From Phallusia mammillata (lineage: Eukaryota > Chordata > Ascidiacea > Phlebobranchia > Ascidiidae): a DNA stretch of 64,000 bases. Positions 28,401-43,400 of this stretch are shown piece after piece. Numbering within the stretch: the stretch's first letter is position 1; every line of letters begins with the position of its first letter. Position numbers and translations under genes: made by a program. The stretch lies in NCBI GenBank assembly GCA_003260075.1, contig QLIY01000248.1, forward strand, positions 62,001 to 126,000. Reading direction: 5' to 3'. A model generated the notes under the pieces. That model saw nothing but the letters and a program-made list of their open reading frames with translations. It was not told the DNA's origin and did no database searches.

Positions 28401-31400
28401 TTGATTCCAACTTTTTACGTTAATTCTTAAATTTAAAGTTTAGTGTATTGTCAAAAAGGTATAAGGGTGGCCTTTTTGTTTTATTGATAGAAAACTTTCG
28501 AAAACAATAAGGTTTAAAATCCCAAATTGTTTGTTTCCTTGGGAATGTAAGAATCCATTTTTCAACGAATTTATTCAGCGAATCTTTGCTTTTCATTGTA
28601 ATTAATTCACAGCGCCTAATTCTTCCCCCAAAGCTTACACATTTTTGACATGACGACAGCACTATCATCTTCCATTAGTGAGAAACTGATATTTATACTG
28701 ACAGCCAAATCAATACGTTTAAATTGCGCAAATCAGTGAACATAAAAGCCTTACTAATACCAACATATCTTCCAATGGGATTAAATCATCTGTTCAATAC
28801 GCTGCTTATTCCTTATAGTTGCAGACGCATTTGTGCGTACACAATTTGCAGTGAAGCGTAACGAATCGAATGTCACGTGGTCTGTTGGTGAATCGAACCG
28901 CCGCTGCCAAAATTTTCGACAAATTGAGGGCCGTAGCTGAATGGGTGAACGACCCCTATTGATTTCAAGGGGTAATCGGGGGCGATTCTGTCTCTCGCAT
29001 GAATAAATGCAAATCGCTACTGAGCGTTTGTTGTATCTTCAAAGCGGGTTGATGAGCACGGTTTGTGCGGTTGAATTGGGTACCTTGTGGCGTTTATGAA
29101 AAACATGCTATACGCATATGCAATTCTGTGGTTTAAAAAGTGTATGCATTTTGCGATTCTAGTAAATCTTTCCATATTAATGGAATCTCCTTGCAAGTAA
29201 AGTAAAGGACTGCATCGATTCGGGGTGTTAATTCATGACTGCTGGACATTTTCAGATGAAAACACCAACCCAGTCGCTGCGTATGCAATTCTGTAGTTTG
29301 AACGTGAAACATGTTTTTGGCACAGCGAAATAGCCACACCTTCATTTTCGCTTCGACTAGAGCAGGGGTGGACAACCTGCGGCCGAATAGACGATTTTGT
29401 GCGGCCGTGAACATGTTTATTAAAATATATGCACTGGCGGCCGTGACGTAAATAAAACTCTTTTGCCAAATATTTTGACTTTCAAACTGCTTTAAATAGA
29501 TTTTGTAAGACTGTAAAGAATGTTACCAGCCTAGTGACCCTGTGCATCACACTTTATATACGCCTATTGTGTGCAAATAATGTAAATAAACAGTCACCTC
29601 TTGTGTCACAATATAGATTATGACGCCATAAATAGCTCACACTGGTCGCCACGACTGTTTAGCTCAATCTGTGAATCAAGTTTCAAATTATCTGGGCTTT
29701 TTGGACGCCATTAGATGGTTTATGCATGTGGGACAAGCTCTATTTTCACATAACCAATTTTAAAACAAAACAAACAGGTATTGGCGGCCGTTGGTGAAAT
29801 AAGATTCTGCGATGTGGCCGTCTTAGCGAAAAGGTTGTGCACCCCTGGACTAGAGTAAAGAAAAACTAGTTTTTAATTTAAACAATAATAGTTTTCTGGC
29901 GTGTCAGTATAATTTCTCTGGTGAAAAAATTTAGAGGCCTTAATAAAGTCAAGAGAATTCCACCACTCGTTTTCAAAAAATTCCTTCAGCGACACCTTAG
30001 CAGTAAGCTTTTGTAAATTTACCGAATCCTCATTATCCAAGTAACGCAACCACGAAACATAGGTACGACGTAAATGTGATCGTCAGGATCATGGAGTTGG
30101 CGCACACCTTGCCATTAATTATGCATGTAAGCGTGTTATAAGGAGAGAAGTAGAGTCGTGTGGAGCTAAACCAATGCAAATGCGAAGTAAAAATCTAAAC
30201 ATGTTGCAAATATGCAAATGCATTATCCCTCCGGTACAAATTCTACCCAATAATTAGCCATGACATATTGGGCTTATAAACTGTTTTCAGTTTTAATACT
30301 GTTCCCAAACAAATTCGAGGCAAAATTGTTTAATTATGTTTTTATGGTAAAGAGCGCATTTTTATTTTTATTTATTTGTTAATAGTGATATGTTGTGTTT
30401 TGTGGAACTTTGCATCATCTTTTCATGATGGCTTTGCCAAGTTGACTCAATAACTCCTGCAGGGTGAAATCCAGTTTATTCAATATTTGCCCTAATTTGG
30501 TTCCGAGATTAAATTAGGAGCGATTTTTCTTCGTCACTCGCTAGCTGTGGAGCCGGTCGCAGCAAAAGGATCCATGAAATAGCCACACGTACCACAAGGC
30601 AAAATAATGATGGAATATTATGTTTCAAACACTGAATAGATATAAAAACGGAATTTCATTTATTTTTGCATCTTGCAGTTTATGTGCGAAGGCCGTACAA
30701 CTTACTCCCTATTTAGTACATTTTGCCCTTTTTGAAGACCTATTCTAACGAACATTAAAGGCGAAAGCTAACAGACGTTTGTAATATGTTACATGGTTTT
30801 GCTGCAGCTGCTACTTTTTAGGACACGGTTTCGTTGACGTCGGCAATCTTGTTTTGATCTTGACCTTTTGCGTAGCATTTTTAACGTATATACATAAACA
30901 TGTAATACACCATGCAATAGTGACGCACAGAGTACGTTGTGACGACAGTAATTTCCATCAGACATAGAACAAACTTAATATTGCTATCATAGCGCGGATT
31001 ATGCGACAAGCGTTTTTTGGGGGAGCAACGCTGGGCTGATGAAGCGGGCTAATGCATTATACATGACCATCGAGCGGTTAGCGAATGTCGTTGTCCCGTC
31101 AGCTCCTCGCCGAAGCGTTCCGATAGACACGAAAGGACTTGATCCATTAGGCTAATTATAAATCCACTGTTACGCCGCTGGTGTATCTCGGTATTTCTTG
31201 CAAACAATTCCGCTGCTTGCCTTTTGCATTTAATTTGACCTAGGTTCATGTACAATGCGCTGCAAACTTGGGCGCTGATTTGTTTTAGGGACAGACTATA
31301 ATGCTTGCTTTCGGTTGATGCTTGTCGCCGGGTGAGCCCGCAGGATCGATTCCAGCTGGTTGAAACAAGTTTACTGACAGTGGCTTTGACGTCAATAGAC

Positions 31401-34400
31401 ATTTCTGAATATACATTAAATTTTTTACATATTAATTTAACGAACGCATAGCGCAGCGCAAAAAAACATAACATTCATATTTGTTGTGATTATTTTTATT
31501 TAATTTGTAAACTGGGTGGAAACAAGTTTTTGTACATTCCAGTAGCATTTAACAAAAACTGACAAAAATCTGCCTTCCAGCTTTAAGCTTCCCACATAGA
31601 TTACACTGTAAGTTAGTACCCCAATTCGGCCAATCAGAGGCCTTACAGTTGTCATATGACCTGATCACGTGATATGCTGTCGTCTATAGCGGAAAGGTGC
31701 GCACACGCGGCGCTTGAGGCAAAGTGCTACGGACGAAGACCGGTGAGCGAGTCATCAAGCAAGGACTCGCGACAGGGTGGGCTTTAGTTGTCGCGTGTAG
31801 CGTGATGCTCTGCCTGACGGAATGTCGCTTAGCTGCACACATATATATATGATGGAAACATATTATACATATGTGGATGTACCTTTCAGAGCTTTCAAAT
31901 CCTTTTCTATTACGCTTTGGATGCAGCTAATCGTTATCTTTGCATGACCGCACATATTGCTCTGTTTATATCACGTGCACTTCGGGTGGTAGCAATTTGG
32001 ATTCTTTTAGCAGAATTATGTGGATTTGTGTTTTTTTAAATGTTGCAATTCTTGCAGCACAATTCGCAGAGAATTTGAAAACAAGTTTTTAAGCTATTTT
32101 GGTAAATATTTTTAGACCTCCAAATAAGTTTTGCAGTCAAACAAAATGTCAAAATTAGCCTTTCGCAAAAAAATAGTCAGTTAAAAGTTATTATTTTTTT
32201 GATAAATATTACTTCGTTTTAATTTTTATAATTTTCCAAAATTGATGTCGGCATAACTGACTAATGTATTCGTTCGAATAACTTCATTTTCGTGGTAAAA
32301 TTGCGAGTGCTCGATATTCCAAAACATTTACTGCATGCTAACTTGTCCGGATTTCTAGGAAGTCAAATGCCCGTGGATAATTTGCCGAAACCTAATCGAT
32401 TTTTGACCTTATCCGGTTTCAAGTTACAATGACCAAACTTTCTTTGCCTATACTCTCAAACGTGGCTCATTTTTTTCCTTTTTGATCTGGAGACTAATCA
32501 ACTTTCTGTAAGGAGGGCAAGAGATATGCGCAATTTGCATGTAAAAAGAGAAGGGGTTCAACGCAAAGATTGCATCAAATACCGGCTATCGAAATGTCAC
32601 ATGGTTAGAACTCCGTTCCCAGCGTAAAATTGAATCCAAAAATGGTTTACGTTTCACGTTTTTGATCTATTTGTTTTGTACCACATTCAAGACAAGAATT
32701 GATTCAAAAATGTTTTTAGTTAGCATCCTTAGTTTATTAACACATTTAAACTAAATGCACGAAATCTTAAGCTTTTCGGCATGCGTTATTTTCCGAAAAT
32801 ATTTCCTGCAACTAAAAACAACATGTATATTATTGGGAACCATCAGGGGAACCAAAAACACAACAACAAACAGTCTATGACATAGACTTTTAGTATTGTC
32901 GCCTTTGTGTCGCGGTTTAATAGCTTGGATGTAAATTTCGGGTTGTTAAATAATTTAAGCTTCGGCGCGAAGTTGTGTGAATGATTCCCGACTACAAAAT
33001 CGATGTGTTTCTCCCTAAGGGAAACGCGCGGTACCGCTAATTCATACACGCCGGAGTTCAAGACTCCCATCTCCGTATGAATATTTCACCTTCTCGCAAT
33101 CTTTCGTGCTGATTTATTTCCGCGGCCCTCATATGTATTATTTACGGGCTCGGGCGCCGAGAGCTGCAAAGTAAATAAACAGGTTCGGCTTTTTCCGGGC
33201 TCGTCCAAACGAACTTCGGCAATGAGGACTCTTACTTGTAACTTGACTCTATCAAGGCCTGCTCGAAACACCTCAAAAACTTGCCCTATCAATATTTAAT
33301 CTGCAGAACACTTACGATTAAAGAGCTTGGTGACCCCAAACTGGGGTTTGACGCGGAAAAGGGTTCACGAACAGCGAGATAAGGGGTTCGGACAGGATTA
33401 GGGGCCGTGAATTATTTAAAAATGCAGTGAGCGACGTGACATGTTATTGGGCACTTTTATAGCTTTATAATGCCGTTGTAATGCCACTGCGTCGGTAAGG
33501 TGATGTTTATATGCCTCCTAATGGATCTCTTTGTATAGAAATAATACTAGCTGCTCTTTGCTAAAAACCTTATATAACGTGGTAACCTGTTTTACGTAAC
33601 CGCTCAACAATGACATTGTGATAAAGTCGTCAGAAACAATTTGTTTTACGAAAGGTTATTTATGTAACAATCAAGAATTTAAGGATTAACTGTAAAATGA
33701 AAATTAGACTCGTTGAACAAAAAAAATTCGTAAAATGATGTTTGTTAAACTTAAACAACTAGTACGGATTTGAAAGATAACGCTCTGCGCTGCACTATCG
33801 CGGAAGCATGCGTTTTTGGAATGCCACGTGTTCGTAGGATTTAACCATTGAAACCCACAGTTAGAATCATTTTATAACACAAGCCTTGTACACCTTTTGT
33901 CCGTCCAATAACTATATTTCGGTAAACTGGACCACGTAAATACTTTTTTTAACTAAATGGTCAATCTGCTTGAAACAAAGAGCCAAACATTATCCACTTT
34001 TATCTATAATACTCGTGGAGCCAGTTAAAATCTCTATTTATTCGTCCGAAAATGTTTAGTTTTTATTGGCAACACTTATTTTTTGGCGTGAACATGAACA
34101 TAGGGAAATTATTTTTTGCAGAAACTCTCGGAGGACGTTACACGAAACTCGAGTTCGACGCAATATACCTCGGACGCATCGTCGACTCCAACACAACTCA
34201 AGCATTTGCTGGAACTCTGCAGAACGTTGTGTTCAACTCGAATTTTCTTATCGACAGGTGACATATGACATTTGCAATAGTCACGTGACCGCGCATTCCT
34301 TCGCAGGGACACAAAATCAATGATTTTGACAGGAGTCGGAAACAAAAGGTGTAATCTTAGCGAGATAAAATAATATAACTCCAATTCGAATTGTGTGCCA

Positions 34401-37400
34401 AAATCTCATTAATGCAAAATCCCACTCGATTGGTTTCAAGTTCCAGTTTGAGGCAGTTTCGTAAAAAATCGTTTTTTTCAGTTGTTTCAACCAAGGGATT
34501 CCATGCAATCACAACGTTACGTGGGGTGAACGTTATGCTGTTGCGAAACCTGTAACATTCAGAGGTTCCGACAGTTACATCGCCATGAACACGCTATCAG
34601 CATACAGGTTAGCCGATTCGTAAAGCATTATCTAACTTCTTTACTTAAACTATGGATATGTTGCAATCACAAGGTATAAAAATATCGAAATTTGGTTTCA
34701 AAAACCCTCTTGTAAAAATCTGCAAATCGACTGAAATCTAACGTTGTATACTGAAATAGTCAAGGAACAACTTCCTACACGTAACTGATTTTACTTGTCT
34801 TTTATAGGACCATGTCAATATTTCTGAGCATAAAAACAACTGTCACGGACGGCTTGATTCTCTACAACGGCGGAAATTCGGGAGATTTTATGGCTGTGGA
34901 AATCTACGGAGGAAAGCTGATGTATATTTTTAACCTTGGAAACGGTCCACAGGTATAGCCTTGAAAGTTTATGCTTGTTCTTATTTCAGTCGGAAATTTT
35001 AATCCCTTGTATTTTATGGCAGTGGCTTTCCAATATTTTTTGGGGGGTTACCCTTTGGAAATTACCCTAAAAGTTTCTTTAACATACTAACCCATGTACC
35101 TAAATCTTTGTTACTTATACTCACCACAAAGCATGCCAGATTAATTACTTGGGAGTAGTTTTACCATAAGTTGACAACCTCTGTTTTAAACCATATAACT
35201 TATATTCGTTTTTCTTGTAAAGGTTCTGACAGTAAACGGTGATTTGTTGGTGAACGACAATTCGTGGCACGACATTCGCATTGAACGTTCGGAAGATAAC
35301 ATCCACACCCTCACAGTCGACAAACAGCAAGTCATTCAAGGTGGACGGGTTGGCAATAAGAACCTCGATTTAGGCGGTAAGAAAGGTTAATATCTTTATA
35401 ACAGTAATATGTAGGCAAATGTGGATTTTATTAAGAGGTTTTATTTAAACCTTCAAACAAAACTGCCACGATGAAATCGATTATAATGTTCTCATGCTAG
35501 AACAGAACAGCACAAATAAAACACAGTTTGCCTTCATTTTGAGACTAAAACAGTGATGTTATCGAAGAAATTCTTTTGTAAGGTTGTAAAACACTTATGA
35601 GTAATGCTGAAAAAACTAAGTGGTTCGGTAAATCAATAGGAATATCGTAGCAACTTTGTGGCTTCCAAAACGTTCCGAAAAACTTGCTCATAAATGTCCA
35701 CAGAATGTTTAACACAGTCTTATTAACAAACAAGACTTTTTTTTTACCTCAAACAGTTTTATTACTCGTTTATATTCCAAACAAAAACTCGTATCCTTGT
35801 TGCAGGAAAATTTTACATTGGTGGCGTCCCCGGTAATATGTACCAATACGAATTGCCAGACAGAGTGGCATCCAGGACCGGATATGAAGGCTGCATGGGG
35901 TCACTCGAGGTCAACGGGGTCAGTCAGGATATGAGAGATCCAAGAGGAAAACAAACAGTTGGAAAGGTTAACCCTGGGTGCTTAAGTAAGTAATAAAACT
36001 GCTGTTTATTTTGCTCAGTAAGACCGACTAACCAGGATTGCTCATACAAGCAATAAACCTACATTTTGGGTGTTGTGAAAACGATTTTTTGGGGTGGAGG
36101 GGTAGTTTTCATTATTTATAATCTTTTTTCCTAGGACCAAAAAGGTTAGATGGTGTCAATTTGAACGTGTACTTTATTTTTGCACAGAACCATCACCTGC
36201 TTGTACTCCCACCACTTGTAGTAATGGTGGAGTATGCATACAACACTGGGACGGGTTTAAATGTGATTGTAGCCTCACGTCGTACGTAGGCCGACTCTGC
36301 CAGCAACGTAAGTTTTTGGTTCGCTTTTATTTATGCGTGATTACAAAATTATTCTGAAAACAGTTAAACGCGTACACAATAGTGCAAAGAGTGCTAAACA
36401 AAAACTTTGAACTAGGGACGTCCTTCGTAAAAATACTTTAAACGTAAATGGATACTTAAACTCCCAATTTTGCCTGTACTTCCCATAAAACTCTTTTGTA
36501 AAACAAGATGAGATATGACGTCAGACTTTTTTGATGACGTAGCTTGATTGTGACGTCATGTTTCCGACTTCAAACGAAGCCCACGCTATACTTACTATAC
36601 AGTGTATGCATATTTTGGTCCAGCATTAAATATAAATAAACGGCACATAGTGATAACTCTCAGCGACAAAAGAAACTCTTTTTATTTGCTGGCCGATTTA
36701 GACGTCAGTACTCTACCCGGTAAGCAAAACAAACGAAGGAGAGCGAGTGTGTTGCCTTCCCCTTTCGTCACCAAACACATTTCATTTTGCTTTTTACGAG
36801 TGCCGTGATTTTTCAGCTTCGGGGCGCAGCGCTCGTGTGCACCCCTCAAAGCATGACCCCTCTTTTTTCACCCACCCCGCTTGCGGTGTGCGATACGAAC
36901 GTTGATCACGTGATAACGAACGCACGCTACAGCGAACATTTGTTTTCGCACATATTTTTTGCTCTGATTTGTGTGACCAGTGCGTCCGAAAAGGCGCTTT
37001 TTTGCTTTGTTTGATCAAGGACCCTTTTCCGAATGCTACAGGACCAGGAAATAAAAACATAATATACTATATATTTTAATAACAATAATACAAAGCTCAA
37101 CTCCCGAGAGTGTTACTGCCTATCACCATGAACAGTTTCCATATTTGAAGCATGGTGTGGTGGACTTATGCATGGCGTGCATGATTTCTTTATTCAGCAT
37201 CACCAGGAACTTATAAAACATTTTACATTTGCCCTGTTTATTTACGTTTTCAGATTGTGCATAGCCTTGACAATGCCAATAATGATTTTTAAAGTTGGTA
37301 CGCCTAAAACTATTTAATTGGCTAACCATTTGAAACTTTCTAAAAAGATGGCATAAAATATCCAAAACGAGTACTAACTCGATCAATTCAGTTTTTGGCA

Positions 37401-40400
37401 TGTTGTAAAAGGGCTATACAGCTTTGACTATGTGGCGCAAAATCGGCAACACCTTAAATGGCGTTGTAAGTAACATAACATGTGAATTTTACAGAGGGCC
37501 ATAGCTATCGTATCGGCTCCGGTACAGGCTTAATACTGTACAAATGGCGTGACGACTACCCGAGCACCAGAACTGATAAACTGGGGCTCGGATTTTCGAC
37601 TTCGTTGCGCAATTGTGTGCTTTTGCGCGTGAGCGGTTACACAAACCCGCCGACTCAAGACTATCTACAACTCTCTATCGTGAGTTTATATGTCGGCGAA
37701 AATTGTTCTCAGTCCCTCGGCCATTTGTTCTCAGAATTTCAAGTTTTAAAAGATCAAGATTGCCCAAAGTTTACCAAAGGCTTGTGCATGTTTTTACCGG
37801 TACAACTTCTCTTAAATTTGCGCTAAAAAATTTGACGTTTAAAGTTTTTTTGGCAATATTGTAAAAGTAAAAGATCCGAACAATTTGCTGAGCTCCAAAT
37901 TTTTACTCTTGATCAACACAATAGGCCATCCTTACTTGAAACCTTGGTGAACTGAAAATTTGCCTTTCTGTCGCGAACAGATTACAATCACTTGCCGGGG
38001 ACTGAGAATAGCCGTTTTAGTGTTATATTACCTAATCTAAAGTGCTATTGTTTCTATTTTTACGCCAAACACCGTGCCCACCATCAGAACACATAAGCTC
38101 TTCTGCCTACCTCTTCAACAAGGGTCTCATTACGTGCGAGCTCTCTGGGCATAGCGTACGTTATGACGTTCTGAACATTGCCTTTGCGAGCCGCTCTCCC
38201 GACGCCGTCCTGCTTACAGTGTACTCGGCAATGCGCAATCCCCGAGACTACCTTCGGCTTAGCATTGTAAGGAGGTTTCCATGCTGCACGGCGTTGCTGG
38301 CCGTCGTATTAATGCCTGTCGGTTTTTAATGCATGGTTTGCATAAGTTGCGGCGGTAGGCGCTTTTGACGTGATCTTATGTCATATTCCCTGTTTTAGGA
38401 GAAAACAGGCTTTACGCCGTACAGAGTAAATTAGAAATTTTGTCGCTTGGTGGCGCAGTGTGAAAACAGTTGTCAATTTTTTAGCCCGCGTTTTTTAACT
38501 CAGTGGTTCTTAACCTTTTAATATTGTTACCCTTGAAAGCAACCACAGGTACATTTGTCCCTTTTCAAAAATCTCTTAACTATAACATCACAAAAGTATG
38601 ACGATGACGTATGATGACGTAATTACCTCCTGCAAAATTTCAAATTACCCACAGGTTAAGAACTACAGCGTACTTAACGTTTTCTTTTTGGATCACGTCA
38701 AGTGCCTATTTTTGCTGGCGCCGCTAACAGAAGATTTTGCATTGAGAATGCCACGTTTCTGTGTGTGAGTGTGCGTGTGTCTGTGTGTGTGTGTGTGGGC
38801 GTGTATGGGTGTTCGTGTGAAAGCTAACAAGTTTGTCAAAGGCTCGCAAAGTCGTACATACATTTCATCGTGTGCAAAAGAGTCGCCTAACCTTCATTTC
38901 GTTTGGTAAGCGTTTTTTTCAAGTGCTGTTCTCGCTGTCCTCGGCCCAGAAGTCGATGCGCACATTATCAACAAACCTAGTTACGAACAGTTATAGAATA
39001 TTACTTTTTTCTGTGCAGCGCTGATTTGTTCCAAACGTTTGGTCAAGAGAGAGTGGTTTAAATTATTTAAAATTTCACACATGTTAGTTAGTTATCCGAA
39101 GTTAATCCGCCCAAAGTTTAACCCCGAATGACCCAGCGGTTCACCCACATGCCCCCGAAACATGAAAATTTTGAAACGGCTCATACGTTGGTTGGTGCAT
39201 CGTAAAGTATTCTATGGGTTCGAACTTAATCTCGAGTCACATATTCTTGCAGGCACATCCTAGAAGATTGCCACTCTCTGCTTCAGTTTAAGCCAGTATT
39301 TCGATGGACCGCTGTGTTAACCTTTTTGCATATGTTTAAAAAAAAGATCAATAACATTTCCCACTGTTGAATGCCAGATCTGGTTCGATAAACTATTCCA
39401 AGTACGCGAGCGAATTTGCATTTCGGCGTTAATGCCTCAAGATTGTCAATTCTGACACATTCAGCCCCCTGCGGTTGCCATTTCACCCTGGCTAATGGGT
39501 TAGTTGGATGCATTTTTGACACTGGTTTTGCGCAGAAACTTAGGACAGCTGGTCTGAGGTACCGAGGAGCGCATGTGTTTTGAGTGAAATCGGTGCATGG
39601 TTTTCACAATTTGTCCATAACTGTATAATAAATAACACGCTATCCAACCATACCAATAAACACAGTAACACTGTTTCTGGTGCAACTGCAGGAGAATGGC
39701 AAACTGACGCTTCGTTTTAACGTGGGTGGCGGACGAACTGTGGAACTCCGTGAAGAAAGGTCGGTGTCGGACGGTAGTTACCACACTGTACAAGTTCGCA
39801 GGCGTTGGCTCAATGCCACGATGAGGGTGAACAACTGGCCAGTGAGAAGTATTACGCCTAGTGGTGAGTACACGCGCTGTTGTGTGATGTGTTTTCTTTA
39901 CATCCGTAACCTTACAGGAGTATACGATATAGCATAGAACAAGGTATTTTAGCTGAATAAGTAGTTCGCTATGTCAGTCCGCGACAAATCGCACTTATAG
40001 GTTTGGGCAATATCGTTTGCTAATATATGTGACTTTCATGCATGCTGTTGATCAACTTGCCAATCGATTGAGCGCATTATGGGAAATCTGCCTGCTAAGT
40101 TAAGATGGACATAAATTCACAACTGGGATCAGCCCTGAAACATTAACGCAGACCAGCTATCACGGCACAATCATATATAAATCAAAGTACGCCAGGCCTA
40201 TTGAGGGTGTTATTCGGAATCAGCCGGTCTCCAAGCATTCCCATATGACAAGGCGTAAGCTAGAAAAATTCGAACTTACTACAGGAGCCTTTCCGGGATT
40301 TTCGGTATAGCCTTTAATAGGCCTGGCGTGCTATGATTCAGCCTACTGAGAATACATCTTTTTTAAAACTAAAACATCTTTTTTAAAACAATTTTTGGTC

Positions 40401-43400
40401 AGTAAGCGCATTAACATTGGCAGGTCGATGCAACAGCAGTCTTGCATGTCTTTAAACTCGCAAAATGTACAGAGATATAGGTTGGCATTCAAAGTCACAT
40501 TAAACTGCATGTGCATTTACTATCCGAATCCAACTTGGTAAATAACCCGTGATTACATTTCTAACTGGTGTCTTTGCACGAATTCATTTTACTAACATGA
40601 CCGCCGGGGTTCATCAGGAATTCCCCGTACCACACATGATGCTGGTTTTATACAATGATGACGAGTTTTAGCAACTAGTAACAGAAAATGAACGTAATTT
40701 ATCGTTCATTATTCGAATGAAATTGCATAGATGAATAGGTTAAACTAGTAGTTCCCAAACTTTTTCGACGAATTCCTTCCTTAACAATTCAAAATATTGT
40801 CATCTCTCCCTGATAGACTACATAGTGGATGAACCATACAAATATCATTTAAAATTGGGTCTTTAATCAACCTCACAGATTATATTACCTGAGCTAAAGT
40901 GTCTATTTACAAACCACATGTCAAAATAAAGTAAATTCCTTCCATACAGTTTTAAAAATTCCTCCGCGGTTGGGAACCATCGGGTTAAATTTATAACATT
41001 TACGTCATGATCTCCCATGAACCTTTTAAAAAACCCACACCAATTAACTATGAGTTCTACTATTTCCCAAAAGCATTAATCGGTTAGAACGTATTTTACT
41101 GCAAAGTATGGACAACCTGCTTCTAGTTTGGTACACATCAGTATGAAGAGCCGCAGCAATGCACCGGTGTACTAACAACAACTTGTGTACATCTGCTCGT
41201 GTCTTGCCATTGGTGTGAAACTCACTCTGCCTATTATTTGTCGTAGGGGATGCACGTTCCCGCTTTGCCCTTGCAAGCCCGTCCATTGCACCCTCTGCCC
41301 GACCCGCGGTTGATTCGTGGTTGCAAGGCAAAGGTACTAACATTTTTTCTTTTGGTTTTGGCTAACTCGCGATTATGTGTGTATGATTGTGTGTACTGTT
41401 TGTTTGTGTGAGAGCGTGTGTGTGTTTTCAGCTACTAACCAGTACTTTCACAACTGACAATTCATCCATGTTACTTGTTTCTAATATCCAACAACTAACA
41501 TAATGCATGGAAGTAATAACACAAGGTATAACCACAATAAGAACTTTTTCTACGATTTTGTTAGTTAACCTAAATCTTCCATAGCACTAGTCTATTTTTT
41601 GATTAGTATAACTTTTTATTTGACTTTCAATTAAATCACTTTGTAAAAACCTTGTCCTGTTGCAAAATTCTAAACAATTAACTACCATTCAAACTTAATG
41701 TTGTTAATTTATCCAAAACCAAGCAAAACAATTCTTTGCACGGCAAAACCTTTGTATGTTCTAACAGAGCGAGTGGCTTCGGTATTTAACTCGCAATCTA
41801 CTATTCAAATCGGTGGATTGCTCAGTGAGAGCGCCATGTCCACGTTGCAACAACCAACACGCAACAGACGATCCCCAGATATCACGCAACCTTTCGTCGG
41901 TCAAATGATGGGACTTTTCTTCAACGATGTTCGTGTGTTCGATCTCGCAGCAAGAAGTAAGTTTATTGTTATCTCCGATATGGGCAATTCACTTAAATAG
42001 CTAATAAGTCGAAGTGAAGATTCCCACACATCGTTATTTATAAAAAAATATGTGAAACAGAGAAGTTTGGTTTCATACAGGTTTTCAAATTACTAATATA
42101 AACTAGAAATACCATGGTTGTACAAAACTTGTACGATGAAGAAGGAAGGGTTAACATTCTCTACGTTTCTAAACGGTTGGCTTAATAATGGAAACGATCT
42201 TATCCAAACACAATATTTTGGACCACTTGAACAAGATTTAAATGTGATTCTACAGAAGTTATACCATTTGTCATGTGTTATTCTGATTCTGTCACCTTGC
42301 TTTATTCAGATGACGACCGTGTTCAGTTCTATGGTGACGTCACGAAAATAGGTGGTCCTGACATTTCACCAACCAATCCAACCATCTCGCAACCAACCAC
42401 CACCATGGCCACATTAACCATTTTTTCAACAACCAAGTCAACGCCGTTCGTTCCAAATGTAAGTTTGCTGCTATGTCAAACACATACATGTACTCCAGCA
42501 GCACTTTTTTGTGTTTTTTAATGAAATTGCCAATGGTCATCTAAATTTAGCTTATATTGATCTTTTCTGGCCAAATCCGATAGTGCTACATACAGGAAAA
42601 AAGCCCAATGCAACTCTGAATTCGTGTTATCTTTTTGCTTAAAATGTTAAATGTACTTTATAAGTTTGATCAAGTAGCACATGTTTGTAAGATATCCGCC
42701 TATTACATTGCAGATTACACAGTTTAAGGGTCGGCTGTTTTGAATAAAAAATCTTTGTTTTGTCCACAGGGATCAGATCCAGACGACTGTGATGACGAGG
42801 ATATGTGTCCAAACTCATCAGGTGAGATCAAATAGCAACTTTAATATAAATTTAAAGTAGATCTGCTCCAGGGAGAATGTGATTTGGCGTTATAATTACC
42901 AATAACGCTTAGTTCTAGTTTCCAGAACACAAACTGCTACCATTTCCCGGATGATCATTAGGTCAAGTGGAAACTGTCAATTTTCGTTTATAAATTCAGA
43001 TGAAGCAGAAAAAGATAACGCATACATAATGTCTAGATACCACAAAAAAACTACCTAATTGACAAAATTTGAAAGGTTCCTACAGTTTTTTTAAAAATTT
43101 TGAAACAAACATCAACACGCTTTCGGAGAAAGGTATCAGTTTGTGTTCTGTCTGTAGTGAACTCTAGGATACACAGTGTGTGGTTACATTTAGAATACAA
43201 TACCCTTAAATCTTTCTACCTATAAAACTACGACTTGGCTAACTGTGCGCTCAACTCTCTTTCTGTTCCCATTCCACCACCATCACCACCACAACCAATC
43301 ACATTCCACCACAACAACTTCAGTCTACTCATTCTCACAACAAGGCTGCAATGGCGCCACACTCGCCATGCGGCAGTGGCATCTTCTCGCGATACACGGA

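Noticed and set aside
28925..28990. tRNA-like segment with an A-box resemblance
   Set aside because: TAGCTGAATGG resembles an A box, but no convincing acceptor stem, anticodon arm or B box could be drawn.
35020..35183. Possible CAGTGGCT-type MITE
   Set aside because: End similarity is short and flanking 8-mers match at only 5 of 8 positions.
39128..39240. SINE-like segment with A-box and B-box resemblance
   Set aside because: ACCCAGCGGTTC and GGGTTCGAAC look like pol III boxes but are about 90 nt apart, with no tail or target duplication seen.
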